Source: Cavia porcellus
Taxonomy: Eukaryota > Chordata > Mammalia > Rodentia > Caviidae
Direction: 5' to 3'
Length of the DNA stretch: 64,000 nucleotides
Assembly: GCF_034190915.1 (NCBI RefSeq)
Contig: NW_026947514.1
Coordinates: 7,910,201 to 7,974,200, forward strand
Positions 1 to 11,871 of this stretch are shown here, piece after piece (positions within the stretch are counted from its first letter, which is position 1; every line of letters starts with the position of its first letter). The notes beneath the pieces are model-generated. The model made no database searches. It was not told the origin of the DNA and saw nothing but the letters and a program-made list of their open reading frames with translations. A program made the position numbers and the translations under genes.

Positions 1-722
1 AATTTTTTAAACATCTGTTAAAACGTACAAAAAGATTTATTGGAATAGTGGTTGCTGTACTGTTAAGTCTGATAACTGTAGCCTCCCTAGCAGCAGTCTC
101 AGGAATAGCTTTACAAACCTCTTTGCAAGAAAAACATGTTGTAGAATTATGGCATAAAAATTCTCATGAACTTTGGTTAACTCAGTGGCAAATAAACGCC
201 AAACTACAACAACAAATAGACCTCCTTAAACAAACAGTTGAATGGATGGGTAGAAAAATATTGGCTCTTCAGCATCAAGTGTTTTTAAAATGTGATTGGA
301 ATTCAACTACTTTCTGTATAACCCAGCGACCTTATAATCAAACAGAACATAAATGGGAAGTGATTAGAATGTATCTAAATGGAAACACCTCTGCCCAGGA
401 GGAAATAGAATCTTTGCATAATCAAATTGACAAGGATTTTGCAAAGCAAAATGATGATGAATCCCTAGCACAATTCGCGCAATTGCTTGCTCAATCTTTG
501 AAAGGATTAGATTCCAAAGGAATCTGGCAGAGCATAACCCACACTTTAAGTGGCATGGGACTTAGTTTAATTATAGTTCTCATTGCCATAGTTCTTGTGT
601 ATTTTTACTACATAAGACGAAATACTATTAATAACCTGATCTTATGGAAATTGTTGTTAAAAAATAAAAAGGAAGGAAGTGTGGGGGATGAGGTGTCACT
701 TTGTAGGCCCAACCCCCTCTAA
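1..722 (+). pseudogene. ERV env, transmembrane (TM) subunit, 5'-truncated by window edge
   Basis: The reading frame is open from base 3 to a stop at 720-722 and encodes the C-terminal part of a retroviral envelope. A furin-type RTKR motif (bases 24-35) is followed at once by a hydrophobic fusion-peptide-like stretch. Then come a helical region, a Cys-rich loop (CDWN...FC, near bases 293-328), several N-glycosylation sequons, a membrane-spanning segment (about bases 556-615) and a short basic tail. The layout matches class II, betaretrovirus-like (HML/MMTV-type) TM proteins by family knowledge. The frame stops 43 bases inside the 3' LTR. The SU part and the rest of the provirus lie left of the window, so coding status of the whole env cannot be judged; the visible TM half has no stop or frameshift. 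Confidence 0.8.
659..679 (+). other. ERV polypurine tract
   Basis: An unbroken purine-rich run (AAAATAAAAAGGAAGGAAG) directly precedes the TGTGGGGG start of the LTR, the normal place for plus-strand priming in a retrovirus. It also fixes the LTR boundary at 680. Confidence 0.7.
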
Positions 723-1250
723 CCTGCAATTTACAATAGCCGCCCTGGTATGCGAGAAGGAGGTAGAATAGGAATGCCTGTTCTCAGTGAGACCCCTCAC
801 CCTCTGGAATCCATACTGTGAGCTGGCTTTGTTTTGCAGAAGTCTTGAGGAAGTGGCTGGCCACCCTTTGTGACACTAACAGCAGACAAATTAACAACAT
901 TCTTGAGCTAATGAATTTCTTCCTGGGCTAGAGAAGTTATGAGAACTGGTTGTGATTATTTACTTCACTTAGATAGCTTTAGAATAAACATTGTAGTCTG
1001 TCACGTTGTAGCTTGCCACAAAGAATGCCTTTTCACTACTTAATTATCTGGGCTCTGTGAACTGATCGGGTTTACTATATATGAATCCTAAAATAAAGAT
1101 TGTGCGTGCAGTGCAGTGTAACGCGGTGCAGACAGTAAAAGTGCCGTGTCCTGTCTTCCTTTCCGAGCACTGTACCCCCCGTGTCCCGATCAGGCGTGTG
1201 TGCGTGTTTACCTTTCCCGGAGTTCAGAGTGCTCTAAGACACTCACGACA
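680..1250 (+). repeat. Betaretrovirus-like ERV 3' LTR
   Basis: It begins TGTGGGGG right after the polypurine tract and ends ACTCACGACA, giving the canonical TG...CA ends and a length of 571 bp. An AATAAA polyadenylation signal lies at 1,092-1,097, followed by a G/T-rich stretch. There is no second LTR in the window, so age cannot be estimated. The sequence from 1,251 should begin the target-site duplication, but its partner is outside the window. Confidence 0.7.
1092..1097 (+). terminator. LTR polyadenylation signal AATAAA
   Basis: AATAAA in the R region of the LTR, followed by GTGCGTGCAGTG, a plausible G/T-rich downstream element. Confidence 0.55.
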
Positions 1251-3270
1251 GGTACTCTTCCAATCCGAGTTAGCAGAGTGAAGTCATACTGTATGATCTA
1301 CCTCTCCCTCTTCATTTAGGGACTGCTTCAGACACATGACCCCCGTCATGTCTGCAGGCAAGCTGGCAATTTTGTCTCCTAGTAGCTTTCTACTCAGAGT
1401 TAAACACTATCTTGAAAAGGACTACTTTAAGGTTCAATGTCTTACAGTTCAGGAGCCTTTGGAACTGGCTTGTGGGAGGAATTTGCAAAGGTTTAGAGAT
1501 GTCACCTGGAGAGACAGCCCTAGAATGCCACATGCCACAAGCCATGCTTGATGGGAGATTCTGTCAGAGCTTTGAATACTAGAATGTGGACAGTAATACA
1601 GATGTAAAGACCAGGTTCAAGAAGTTTTGGTTGTGACCAAAGCCTCTAATGACAGTTGTTCTAGGCCATGTATATTAGTCAGGGTTTTACTAGAGAAACA
1701 GATATAACACAAGATATACAGACACATAAGAAATTACAAGATTGGCTTATGATGGCCACCCACAGGGTCAGATGAGGAAGCATGCAGTGTCTGCACACAG
1801 GAGGCTGAGGATTCAATCCCAGGTCTGGAGTTCACTGTATCAGGAGGCTGAAGAGTCTACCCTGAAAGTCTGAAGAGCCAAGGCAGAAGCCAGAGTCTGC
1901 ACTGGAGACAGGGAGATGAAGTCCAAGCTGAGGCTGAAGACTGGAGCTTCTCCAAAGAATGGAACCCTGCGGGTCCTTCCTCCTCCTCTTTCATACCCTC
2001 CAGGTGATGAGCCACCCTAGAGTGGGTCTACTACACTCTTGGGCATAGAATTGCTAAGCTGGTTTAGTTAACACCAAACTTCTCAATACAATCAACCACT
2101 CCACCATGTGCGTTATGCTCTGGCAGAAAACTTGTCTACAATTGCTCTTTGACAGAGATTGAAATTAAAGAGCACTGGGCTTTTAAACAGCTTTTCCTTG
2201 TAAATCAAGGGAAAAACACAGCAGAATGATTTAAAATATTCTTTGGATCTGGACAATATAAAGGATTCCTTGGGGAAGAGGGGATCTGAAAACTCCACCT
2301 TTCATGGCCCAAAAAGTAGAAAAGTGAAAGAGTTTACTTTGAGCAGAGCAGCAGCCTAGGGAATGGAAAATGATTCCTCAGGATTCACTTGGCTGTGTTC
2401 AGCCATCCAGGCACTCAGAGGCCTCTACAAACCACCAGCACATGCAGAAGGGCTCAGCTGCTGCTCAGGTGGCAGCCCTTGATGCCATCCATGTAGTGCT
2501 GGTTTACTGTGGTACCTCAGTTCATGAGCTTCTTTCCATGATTCCAGTCATAAACGGACTGGACAAGAACTGAATGAAATTTCCCTATAAGAACCATTCT
2601 CATCCCATTTAGCTTGTGACCACAATTGTGGAAAGAGTTAAATCCATAAACTCAGGTACTACTGTACATGCATGCAAAATGCAAGAACCATGGCATCAGT
2701 CAGGTAGGCTTCCGTCAGATTTCAGGAGGCGACGGCTTGGAGGCCAAAGCAATGTGCTCCTGAGACAGCAGTTCATGCGGCTCTAAGTATGAAACTGAAA
2801 TTGCAGTGGCGAGGCCAGAAAGTTACATAAACCAGGAGCATGGACCACCTGAGGAAAGCCTCAAGTCGTGAGCAAAGCCTCCCCAAGAGACAAGCCATGA
2901 GAGCTACAGCCACTGGCGGTGCACAGGGGCAGAGCCACAAAGCCCTTTGGAGTCCACATCTCACCCCAGGCTGCCCAGCATTCTGGATATGGAACTCCAG
3001 ATTTAATGTTTGCCCTGCGAGGTTTTGGTCGTGGTTTGGCCCCATTCCTTTCTATCTTTTCATTTCTTTCTTTTGGAATGGTTATGTTTACCATGTGCCT
3101 TCATACGTTGGAAGCATTTAACTTTCTCTTCATTTTGTCAGGGTGCTCATAGCTAAGTTTGCCTGAAATCTTAGAGGAGACTTTAGATTTGAACTTTTCA
3201 GCAATGCTGAAACTATCACCATTCTAGGTACTCTTAGACAGATGAAATTCATTCTGTGTAAAGAGCTTCC
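1251..3270. other. Intergenic, no gene recognised
   Basis: No open frame here resembles a known protein. The segment around 1,675-2,105 (starting TATTAGTCAGGGTTTTACTA) has the look of an old mammalian interspersed repeat, but I cannot name its family with confidence. This stretch lies outside the duplicated unit: it has no counterpart upstream of 41,357. Confidence 0.5.
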
Positions 3271-3439
3271 CATGAGCCTTTTGGGGGGCCAGAAGTCATT
3301 TAGAGGCTATAATTTTATAGTTTACATATCTGCATGTCCCCTCAAACCTTGTGTTTATACATAGGACTCGGGGAATGACTGGCTCCTAGCTGTGTGACAG
3401 TCATCAGTGGGTTAACCCACTGGTGACTTTATAGCTAAA

Positions 3440-3710
3440 TGTGATACTTCATAGCTAAATGAGGGTGTACAACCTGGTTGGATGAGCCGGGTCATTAGGG
3501 TGTGGCCTAGAAGAGCCTATCTTCCTCTCTCCGCTCTGGATCTTGTTCTCTGCTTTTTGCCATTGTGCCCTGGACTGTTTCTCCTCTGCCATGCTGCCCT
3601 GCCTTGCAGCCAGCCAACTATGGACTCTGCAACTACAAGCCAAATATAAGTTTTTTCCTTCAATTTGTGGGTGAAGGGTATAATACAAGGACCAGAAAAT
3701 AACTAAGATG
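3440..3710 (+). repeat. Possible MaLR-type LTR, unit A copy
   Basis: The segment ends with a block of the type seen at the 3' end of mammalian MaLR LTRs: a short pyrimidine-rich stretch, CCATGCTGCCCTGCC, an ATAAG/AATAAA-like site near 3,645, then GGTATAATACA and AATAACTAAG. It has a matching copy in unit B. Family assignment is by general resemblance only. Confidence 0.35.
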
Positions 3711-6700
3711 GCAGATATTTAAGGGTCTCCAAAACTTGTGTTCAATATACAATGGGGGGGGGGCATGGGATGAAATCAGTAGCCATCAAAACTGACACCC
3801 AGATATGATCCGAGAGGACAGGACTTGGGTGAGAGCAAGGTGGATTTTGCAGACTCCCAGCATCAGGACAGGGAGAGAACACACAGATGAGATCCAGGGA
3901 CTTAGGTGCGGAAAATAGAAGGGAGGAAAGAGAACAAAGCTTACAAGGCTGCTGCTTTCTTATTTATCAATCAGAACCCTGACCAACAATCCCAACCCCA
4001 AGGGATTCTGCTATTTATCCTAATAATTTTATTTTACTTTTCTAAATAATGACACTTTGAACACCATGACAAATACCATATCATACTTCTATACTCAACC
4101 TTTGCCTCCTTTGGACCAGCTGGCAACCAACGTGAAAGCATGCTTTGTAAATCTATAACCCTGTGAATTTGTGATCAAATGACCCAAAAATGGAAAAAGA
4201 GAAAAATTATTGAGTTCAAAATAAAAGGAACAGCTGTTCACAGAGCAGACAAATGGACAAACACAGATGATCTGTACAGATTCAAACACAGAAACAAGCA
4301 CACAGCTTGTCAGGGCCTGTGAGAACCCTTTAAGTTCCCCAGGGGCCACTATGTACTGCTACCCTCGCCCCTTGCTAAACAGGCTCACGGACCCCCCCCC
4401 CCCCACACACACACACTATGCTCTCAGGGCATTTCTAGGTGTTCTATGACACGTAGGCATTCTTGTATGGGCATTTTTGCTTTTTGCTCCATACATGTGA
4501 ATGGATAAGTAGGCTCAGGAACTCCTAGCAACTGCTTACAGACCGGACAAACAGACAAGAGACACACAGATGGACTGACAAACATCTTACAAAATCTGAG
4601 TGCACTCAAACATTTCCTTAATCAAACTGAATTACAGTAACTTTTTGCAAACTTAGAATCTACAACTATAAATCAACCAGCCCCATTTGTTATAGGCCAA
4701 TTAGCAGAGATCTTATAGGAAAGGATCTTGGAAAGGACTGTGGGGTTCTGCAGGTAAAGAGAAAATAAAGGGACATAGACACCAAGGGTCAGCAAAAAGG
4801 CTGCCTCCCGGCCACCATAACCAAGCAGCTTTCATCTGAAGTACCACCAGGTGAGTGGGGTAATCATTCAACAATAAATTTCTTACTACTCTGGATGCAA
4901 CAACAGCCCCAGTGGGCAAGGGGCTGACAGAAAAACGAGCCAGGAGAGAGGGCAGTCCTTCGGGACTTGACCCGCCACAGCTGTGGTGCCTGTGTGAGCA
5001 CTGCTCTGCAGGGCCTGCTGTAGAGGAGGACAGTCAGACATCAGCAGGATCTGTGTCACCTTGTAAAGCACCAAAAAGAGCTAAAACCTGAAAAGAAAAA
5101 GTTGTCAGTAGCTAAGAGAGGCTTGGGCATTTATTCATCTCCCAGCGGAGTAGCAGAAGCCACCATGGTGGATCCAAATCCTTGATATCCACGAGTAACA
5201 TCACGAGCTTTAGAGGAGACATGAGGCAAGACAATTCCTTGAGCTACAGATTCAGAAACATTCAGCTGAATGGGCAGAAGAGATCACACTTAAAGAACAT
5301 TCCAGTACAATCAGCACTCCAACTTTCAAAGCTGGGCTCTTGTCCTTGTTGACACAAAACAGGACAAGCGATTAATTTCCCATGTTGTTTACCTTCTTGG
5401 GCTGGCTTTTTCATGGGAGTCAGAACCTGCGGGCAAAGGCTTTACAAGGCTTGATTCTAGTGGTGGAAGTGGCGAGGGGTCAGAAACTTACAGTGGAGAG
5501 GTGGAAGCAACAGAAGCAGCACTCCAGGGTAACCAGGCCGCCGACCATGGGGTGTTCCATATGCCTACCTGCCAAATGTTGTCACAGCATCCCAGCAAAG
5601 ATACCAGGTGTGCAAAACAGAGATAAGAGCTCGAGGCTCCTCAGACAGCAGTTTCCCTGTCTTGTTCCAATCCTCCACAATGAATGGACCCCCCTCAGGA
5701 AACCAAGGGCACCGATCAGATCATGACTTTCCAAGAGGGGCATCACAATATCCTTGGAGGTCACAGGGCCTGCCTTGCGGAGAAGAAAAAGCCGTGCTAC
5801 TTTGTGGTTCTTCTGGGCTTCATAAAGAGCATTCCCCATGACTTACCTGATGAAGGCTTTTTGCAAAAGAATGAAGATAAAATAGACGCATGTCAGGATT
5901 GTGTTCCACCCCAGGAAAACAGTGAAGGAAGGTCACCCTTCATACAGACATCTCCACTGTGGAGTCTCTATTGGGGTGCCAAGCTGTTGTGTTCTGTACG
6001 TAGAGCTCCAATTATCCTAATGGGTGCACAGTGAAGGCCCAAAAGAATGAGACACGTGGCATGGCCTTTAGGGTTGCAGGAGGGAAATCCTCAGCAGAGC
6101 TCCTTACTCTGCGAGCTGGCCTGCAGAGCGACCCTGGCAACAGGTATTTAATCAGAACCAGCAAGGAGTTCAGTGGACAACAGAGGAAACCTCAACAGGA
6201 TCTTGGGAAGGGTTTAAGGACCCCTCAGAGCAACAAATGAGGCCAAATAAGGAGAACTATCCAGAAAGTCTCCAGGTGTGGTCCATCTTGCCCCCCAAGG
6301 TGTCTCCTCATTCTCAGTTCAATCATGCCCAGGCCATGCTGACAGCGCTTTTTATACCTACTGTATGAAATACCTACTATAATTCCATAAGAATACATTC
6401 TTACATTTGAAGATAAATTCTTCTGGTTTATTTACGGAAATATTTTAAAGTTTTGCTCTCACATTTGGTCTTTAATCTATATCATACTGAGTTTTACATG
6501 TTGGATGAGAGAGGTTAACTCTCACTTGATCCTAACACTGTTGTCTGGCAGTTCCTTTGAACAGGGTTGGCCATATAAAAGCATTCCAGATCCATCTTGT
6601 CTTGAACCAAAAATTGGAAGATGCAAACCAAAAACGGAGCCCAAAGTGCCAGTTGGATGTAAGACCCAGGTGGGGACAAGGTGGGGTCAAGCCGAACTGC

Positions 6701-7299
6701 AGACCCCAGGCAGAAGAGCCAGGTCCATGTGGGAGAGTTTCCATGACTGACAGTCGGGAAGCTTAAGGCAGAAATCCCACACCTCTCTAGCTGTGAGCAG
6801 GAATTCCTCTTCCTGAGAGTAGGGTGGGGCTCTGGTTTCCATGCGTGGCTTTGTGCAGAGCACAGAGAGGACCAGCAGGCAGCAGTGCCCTGGGAGTAAG
6901 GGTGCAGTTAAAAGGCCAGCACAGGAGACTGATGTTCCCAAGGGCACCACTCGTGGGTCCTCGTGTTTCGGGGAAAATTTAGTCAACAGGAGCCATGAGC
7001 TCAGGAGAAAAGTGGCAGTTGTATTGACACTCCCAGTGGAGTACTCTTCTAAGTCCAAGGTGCTGATTATGGAGAGCTTTTAAAAACCTTTTTAAAAAAT
7101 AGGATAACAGAAGTTACAAGAATGAGATAAGCTTTAGCTGAAGGCCGTGGTGCAGTGGGTATCTTGTGATGAGGAAAGGCGTATACTTTGGTTTCAGTCA
7201 CTTTGGTTAGACATCTCGAGGCAAAGATAGTTTGGCTCATCTTTTGTTTCGGGGATCCTTGTGGAGGTCCCTTCATTAAGAAGAGAAACACATGTTTCC

Positions 7300-7445
7300 G
7301 CATCTGGTACTGAGCACTGAACCCAGAACATGCACACTCAACTGCATCCCCAGATTTTCTATTTTGAGGCAGGGTCTCAGTAATTTCCCCAGCCTGGAAT
7401 GGAATTTGTGATCTTCCTGCATCAGCATTCCAAAGTCCTGTCATT
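7300..7445 (-). repeat. ID-B1 composite SINE, degraded, unit A only
   Basis: An antisense ID-like tRNA part (near 7,308-7,355, with CTGGTACTGAGCACTGAACC) is followed by an antisense B1/7SL-like part (TTTGAGGCAGGGTCTCAGTA ... CCAGCCTGG ... CATCAGCATTCC). It falls inside the approximately 960 bp of unit A that is missing from unit B. Confidence 0.55.
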
Positions 7446-7736
7446 ATCTTGTGCAATAGCAAGCCTAAGCACAACACCTTTTTTGAGGCATAAAAGAGAG
7501 GGAGTGAAATCCTTCAGAATTGCACTTCTCTATAAATTCTTTTCAGCGTTAATTCGATCAGAGAAGTAATTTTAATAATCTAGATTTGGACAGCACTGAA
7601 ATACATAGCTCAGGGAAATGTGTGGATCTTAAATGTAGTTAACTGTGTGATTAACTCTTAAGATACTTGAAGAACCCCGAAATGAAGAGCTTGATAACCA
7701 TCAAAATGACATAGCAGTGTTGCAGAATTTGTATGA

Positions 7737-7740
<4 letters not shown>

Positions 7741-7767
<27 letters not shown>
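7741..7767 (+). repeat. Poly(A) run
   Basis: An uninterrupted run of about 26 A residues, probably the tail of an old retroposed element. It lies in the segment absent from unit B. Confidence 0.8.
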
Positions 7768-9522
7768 GCCAAGCTAAGGTATGAACATTGGTAGGAAATA
7801 TGCAAACATAAGGAAATCGCCCAGGTAAGGCCGCCCTGAAGACAGTGAAGTCCCAGACGACACAGCCTGGGCAGTGGACAGCACAAAGGGAAACGTGCTG
7901 CAAGGGGTCCTGGTGTGTCCCTGTGGTTCCCTCAGTAGTGTTGTGGTTGGTGTCAAGGTGGAGTGGGCTCCCCACACTCTCTGCTGCACAGTACGGGATT
8001 CTGGGCTGTGCAACCTGTGTCATCTGTGGCAGAGAAAAGCTCTCCCTTTGTGGGGTGTGAACCAAAGCGCTGGGCTGTGTTTCCATAGAGCTGTATTGAG
8101 AGGCACAACCTTGGACCTGCCCTGGCCCCTGATGAGAATTTGTGAATTCCCGCTGCAGGGCTTAAGACTTGAAAGTATATAACTGTGACCACGTGATACC
8201 TGTGCCTTACAGCAGGACGACCACGCTGAAGAGAAGGAGAGAAGTCTGACATCAATGAAGAAGGAAGACCTAGCAGGGCTCAGAGAACCAGAGCGTCCCT
8301 CCTCCACCCAGGACACTGGGGACACTGAAGGACAGCTGTAGCCCTGCTCTGTGAGAAACAGTGCCCGTGAGCAGACCTGAACAAGAAGGCCAGGGAACAC
8401 CGCATCATTCCAAGAAAGTACAACAAAGTACTGGAGCTCACGGCCACTAAACAAGAAGGCATCACCAGGCTGCATAAGAGGTAGGGAAGGTAGTGACCAT
8501 GACTTACAGAGTGAAGCCATGCGTAGCTTAGCTCCTCCCGGCCTCAGATGGGATACTTTGGATGGTGTCAAATAAGAGAAAATAAGGAAAGCATAGCATC
8601 GAAATTATCACACGAGATTTTCTAAAATGCTCCAAGAAAACGAACTAGGATGCAGTTCCTGAAGGGAAAGGGTGTTGGTTTGGAGCAAGTAGGGCCCAGA
8701 AAACAACAGCTTGATTCTGGGTGCGGCCTTGGTGGGAGTCTCAGGGGACTGGGACATTTTACATTGATAGTGGTCTGCAAGAGGACCGATCTTGTGTGTG
8801 TTAGACGTTTACTTGTTGGTGTTGTGGTTTATGTAAAGAGTTTCTTATGCGGCCTCTGAATGTGTCTTCCTCAGATTACGAGATACTTTGGAGTATTTTG
8901 CGTAGGAGAGTAAGTTTTAATCATCCTACTAATTAGAGAAAAGTTATTTAGGTGCAACTCATCTATTTCTGTTTTTTACTTTTTATTTTTTCAAATTCAT
9001 TTTGTGATAGATAAAAAAACTACCACAAAAGTTTAAAGTACATCCTGGGTAACAATGGTGTGTACACTGCACGTTGTCCTCTAATTCATGCACTTCTTTA
9101 CAGCAGAAATACTCAGAAGAACATTGAGATCATATGAATTCAATTCTAGGCCTGCATCAGGCCTCTCGTGAAATGTTGTCAATTTGAGATTCCTGTAGGA
9201 CAGAGGAGCGCTGTGAAATCCACACTATGTCTCTTCCCCTGATCTCCATCTGAAATGCCTGTGCCTCAGTGATCCTCGTCTGTGTGGATTGTGTGTGTGT
9301 CACTGAAAACAAGTTTCTGGAACCAGAAATGACACCTACACAGGATCCAGCCCTTTGCTTTGTTGGCAAAGGGAAATGCTGGGGACCCCAAAACTTGACT
9401 TGAGGGGTCAGTGGTCCCCACCCTGGCATCTGAAGTGTGTGGCGTGAGAGCAGCGCAGTGAGCATATTAGGCTGTGTGTGTCCTCACCAGGCTCTGTGAC
9501 GTGTGGGCCGCTCTACATACAC

Positions 9523-9685
9523 TGTTGTTTTCCAGTGCCGAGTATTGGATCGAGGATACTCACACTGAGCTACATCGCCACACAGTATCCTCTCATATGT
9601 CCTGAGATGGGATCTGGCTAATTTGCTAAACTGTTCAGGCTGGGCTCAAACCAAGGCACAGATCACCACACTCAGCTCTACATGC
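9523..9685 (-). repeat. ID-B1 composite SINE, unit A copy
   Basis: Antisense ID head (CCAGTGCCGAGTATTGGATC, then ACTGAGCTACATCGCCA) joined to an antisense B1 part (GATGGGATCTGGCTAATTTG, CAGGCTGGGCTCAAACC). This head-to-B1 arrangement is typical of rodent B4/MEN-type composite SINEs. The orthologous copy is at 46,875-47,036, so the insertion predates the duplication. Confidence 0.6.
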
Positions 9686-9718
9686 TGATATTAAGCCTCC
9701 TTACAGAGCTGTGACGAG

Positions 9719-9845
9719 CTGGGCCTGGCTGGATAGGTGGGAAATTTCAGCACTCTTGGAGGCTGAAGGAATTGGATTGAAATTTCTAGCCCATCCTGGA
9801 CAATCTAGAGACTTTAGTGTGACTGTGCCTCAAATGAAAAACAAG
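9719..9845 (+). repeat. B1-like (7SL-derived) SINE, unit A copy
   Basis: A sense 7SL-type fragment with degraded GGCCTGGCTGG...AGGTGGGAAATTTCAGCACT...GGAGGCTGAAGG landmarks and an A-rich 3' end. The same element is present in unit B at 47,070-47,195. Confidence 0.5.
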
Positions 9846-11831
9846 TAAAAATCTATGACTGTAGATTACTCAATACCAAACAACAAACAAAAACAACAAC
9901 AGCAAAGGAACCCACAAAATCAAACTGTGCTGATTTTAATTACTGTTTATGTGTTATGTAAGAAGGCTTAGTGAGGATGTGACTGATCAGAGCGTGTCAG
10001 ATGGAACCCAGGACTAACTTGGTTTTTTTGTAATTTCTGTACTTTTCACAGTAAATGTCTGAAAAAGAGATGACAGGCACATCCTGTCACATCCTGGACT
10101 ATCCACCTCGAAGTGTAGTCTGGTGGGAAGAAAGAGAGTCACTGTGCTGTGCCTTTGAAGGGATATCCTGACCCTCATCACTTCCTGTCTCTCTGTGCTT
10201 CCTGACTGCCATGAGTGAGCAGATCTTTTCCACAGGACCTTCCCTGAGGTCCTGTGCTGCCCCAGACCCAGTGTATTAGGGTCTCTCACACTTTGAGCCA
10301 CAGCCAACCTTTTCCCTTGCTGAGTACCTCTGGTGTTCTCTTAGACCAATGCAAAGTTGAAGAACACGCTCCTCGCCTTGTTACCTGCCCGTTTCAGCTG
10401 TATCCACATCGACAGCCTGGCCAGGGAGTCCAAAGCTTGAACCATGGCCATGCCTCAGGCACAACCCAGCTCTGCAGCAATCTGCCAACCTTTCTGGGCC
10501 TGCTCTGCAGGAATCCTCTGGGCACAGCTAGAGTAAATGCCCAGAATGGATTAATTTTCCAGCTTCAGTGGGCCCCAAGACGCTGTCACCCTTGCCTAGT
10601 GAGCTCTCTTCTGCTGGTCACACTGCATCCTCCTGATACGCCTGCCCTCCAGCCCCAAGCTCTCCATAACTGGCTGGTTCTTTCCCTTCCTCCAGCTCCT
10701 CAGTCCTGACCTGCACACCTGACCAGCCCTGTGTCTGGCTGGCTTCTGTGTCCTGAACATTTCTTCCCCCATTTTTTGATCAGCTGCCCCTCACTTGGGT
10801 TGGGTTATAGGTGGCCTCTCTGGAAGCCTAACTGTCCCACTTGCCTCCAACCTGGGATGCCTTGTGTGCACTCACATCTGCGTCTGTCACTTGTCTGTGA
10901 CACCCTTCTTACAATGGTCCCGGTGCCCTGAACTCCTTGAAGACAGACACTGTCTTCAAGGGGGCTCCCTGAGAACTGGAGACAAGGAAGGTGCCCACCA
11001 GCCAGTGTTCAATAATAATACTCTTACCTGGTTTGCTCTGAGCAGCCCACAAACATGATGAACTTTCAGAAGGAAGAAGCCCTGGTGACATCTGACTGCA
11101 AACTTGGCCCCTTGACCTGTGCTGTTCAATGCACCCAATGTGTGGTAATTCCTTAGAACACTCCAATCTGGATCAGGAACACAAGAACTTCAGATCAACC
11201 CGTACTGCTTCAGAGGGTACTGCCCCTGCCCCTTCTACAGGGCCCGAGTGTGGCTGGGACCTGTGTGACAGGGTCCTCTGCACCAGCTGCTGCCTGTGTT
11301 GGGAAAGTCAGCCAGAGATGGGGATTTGCTTTCCTCCCTTCCTGGGCTTAGCCTGGGTACACCTGACTCATGGCAGGTGCTCACGCTGTAGACATCCACA
11401 GTAATGTAATAATATTAGGTTGTCTGAGATATCAGAGGGGACAGTGTACACCTGCTACATGGTACAAAAGGAAGCTTTCTGTTTATTTTCCCTGAGACAC
11501 ATGAGCTCCTTTTGTATTCCTCGATCCTGAGAGACAGGACACGCAGTCATTTCCTTACTCAGCGGGAAATCAGAAGAGCTCCGGGCTCCGGCTGGCTGCG
11601 GACTGTGAGTGCTGCCTGCATGGCTTTCTGTGCTGGCCACTCGGTGTGATGGGGTGACCTTAAATCACATCACCTCTGCTCCTCCAGTTCATGGGGCTGC
11701 CCTTATGCGAATCTTTCAAGACAGGGGAAGACAGGGGGTTTTGGCAGGAGCAGGGGCCCTCGTGCCTCTTTGTGATTTGGGTGTGGGCAGAGACTACTCA
11801 GCATCTCTCTGCTGCCAGGCTGCCCTCCCAG

Positions 11832-11871
11832 CAGGCGCTATAACTGCCAAACAGGCGCTATAACTGCCAAA
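11832..11871 (+). repeat. Tandem duplication of a 20-bp motif
   Basis: CAGGCGCTATAACTGCCAAA occurs twice head-to-tail in unit A but once in unit B (about 49,181-49,200), so it is a small unit A gain (or unit B loss). Confidence 0.8.

Noticed and set aside
1675..2105. Old interspersed repeat starting TATTAGTCAGGGTTTTACTA
   Set aside because: It looks like a known mammalian repeat type, but I could not decide its family and so did not list it as a named mobile element.
8020..8571. 183-codon minus-strand open frame
   Set aside because: Composition is low in domain-like features, no homology is recognised, and the unit B copy is interrupted by the rearrangement.
8217..8660. Possible processed pseudogene (coiled-coil-like reading around EKERSLTS...DLAGL and RKYNKVLELTATK)
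   Set aside because: No protein family recognised, frames break within 50 codons in both copies (also 45,554-45,990), and there is no poly(A) tail or target duplication at its end.
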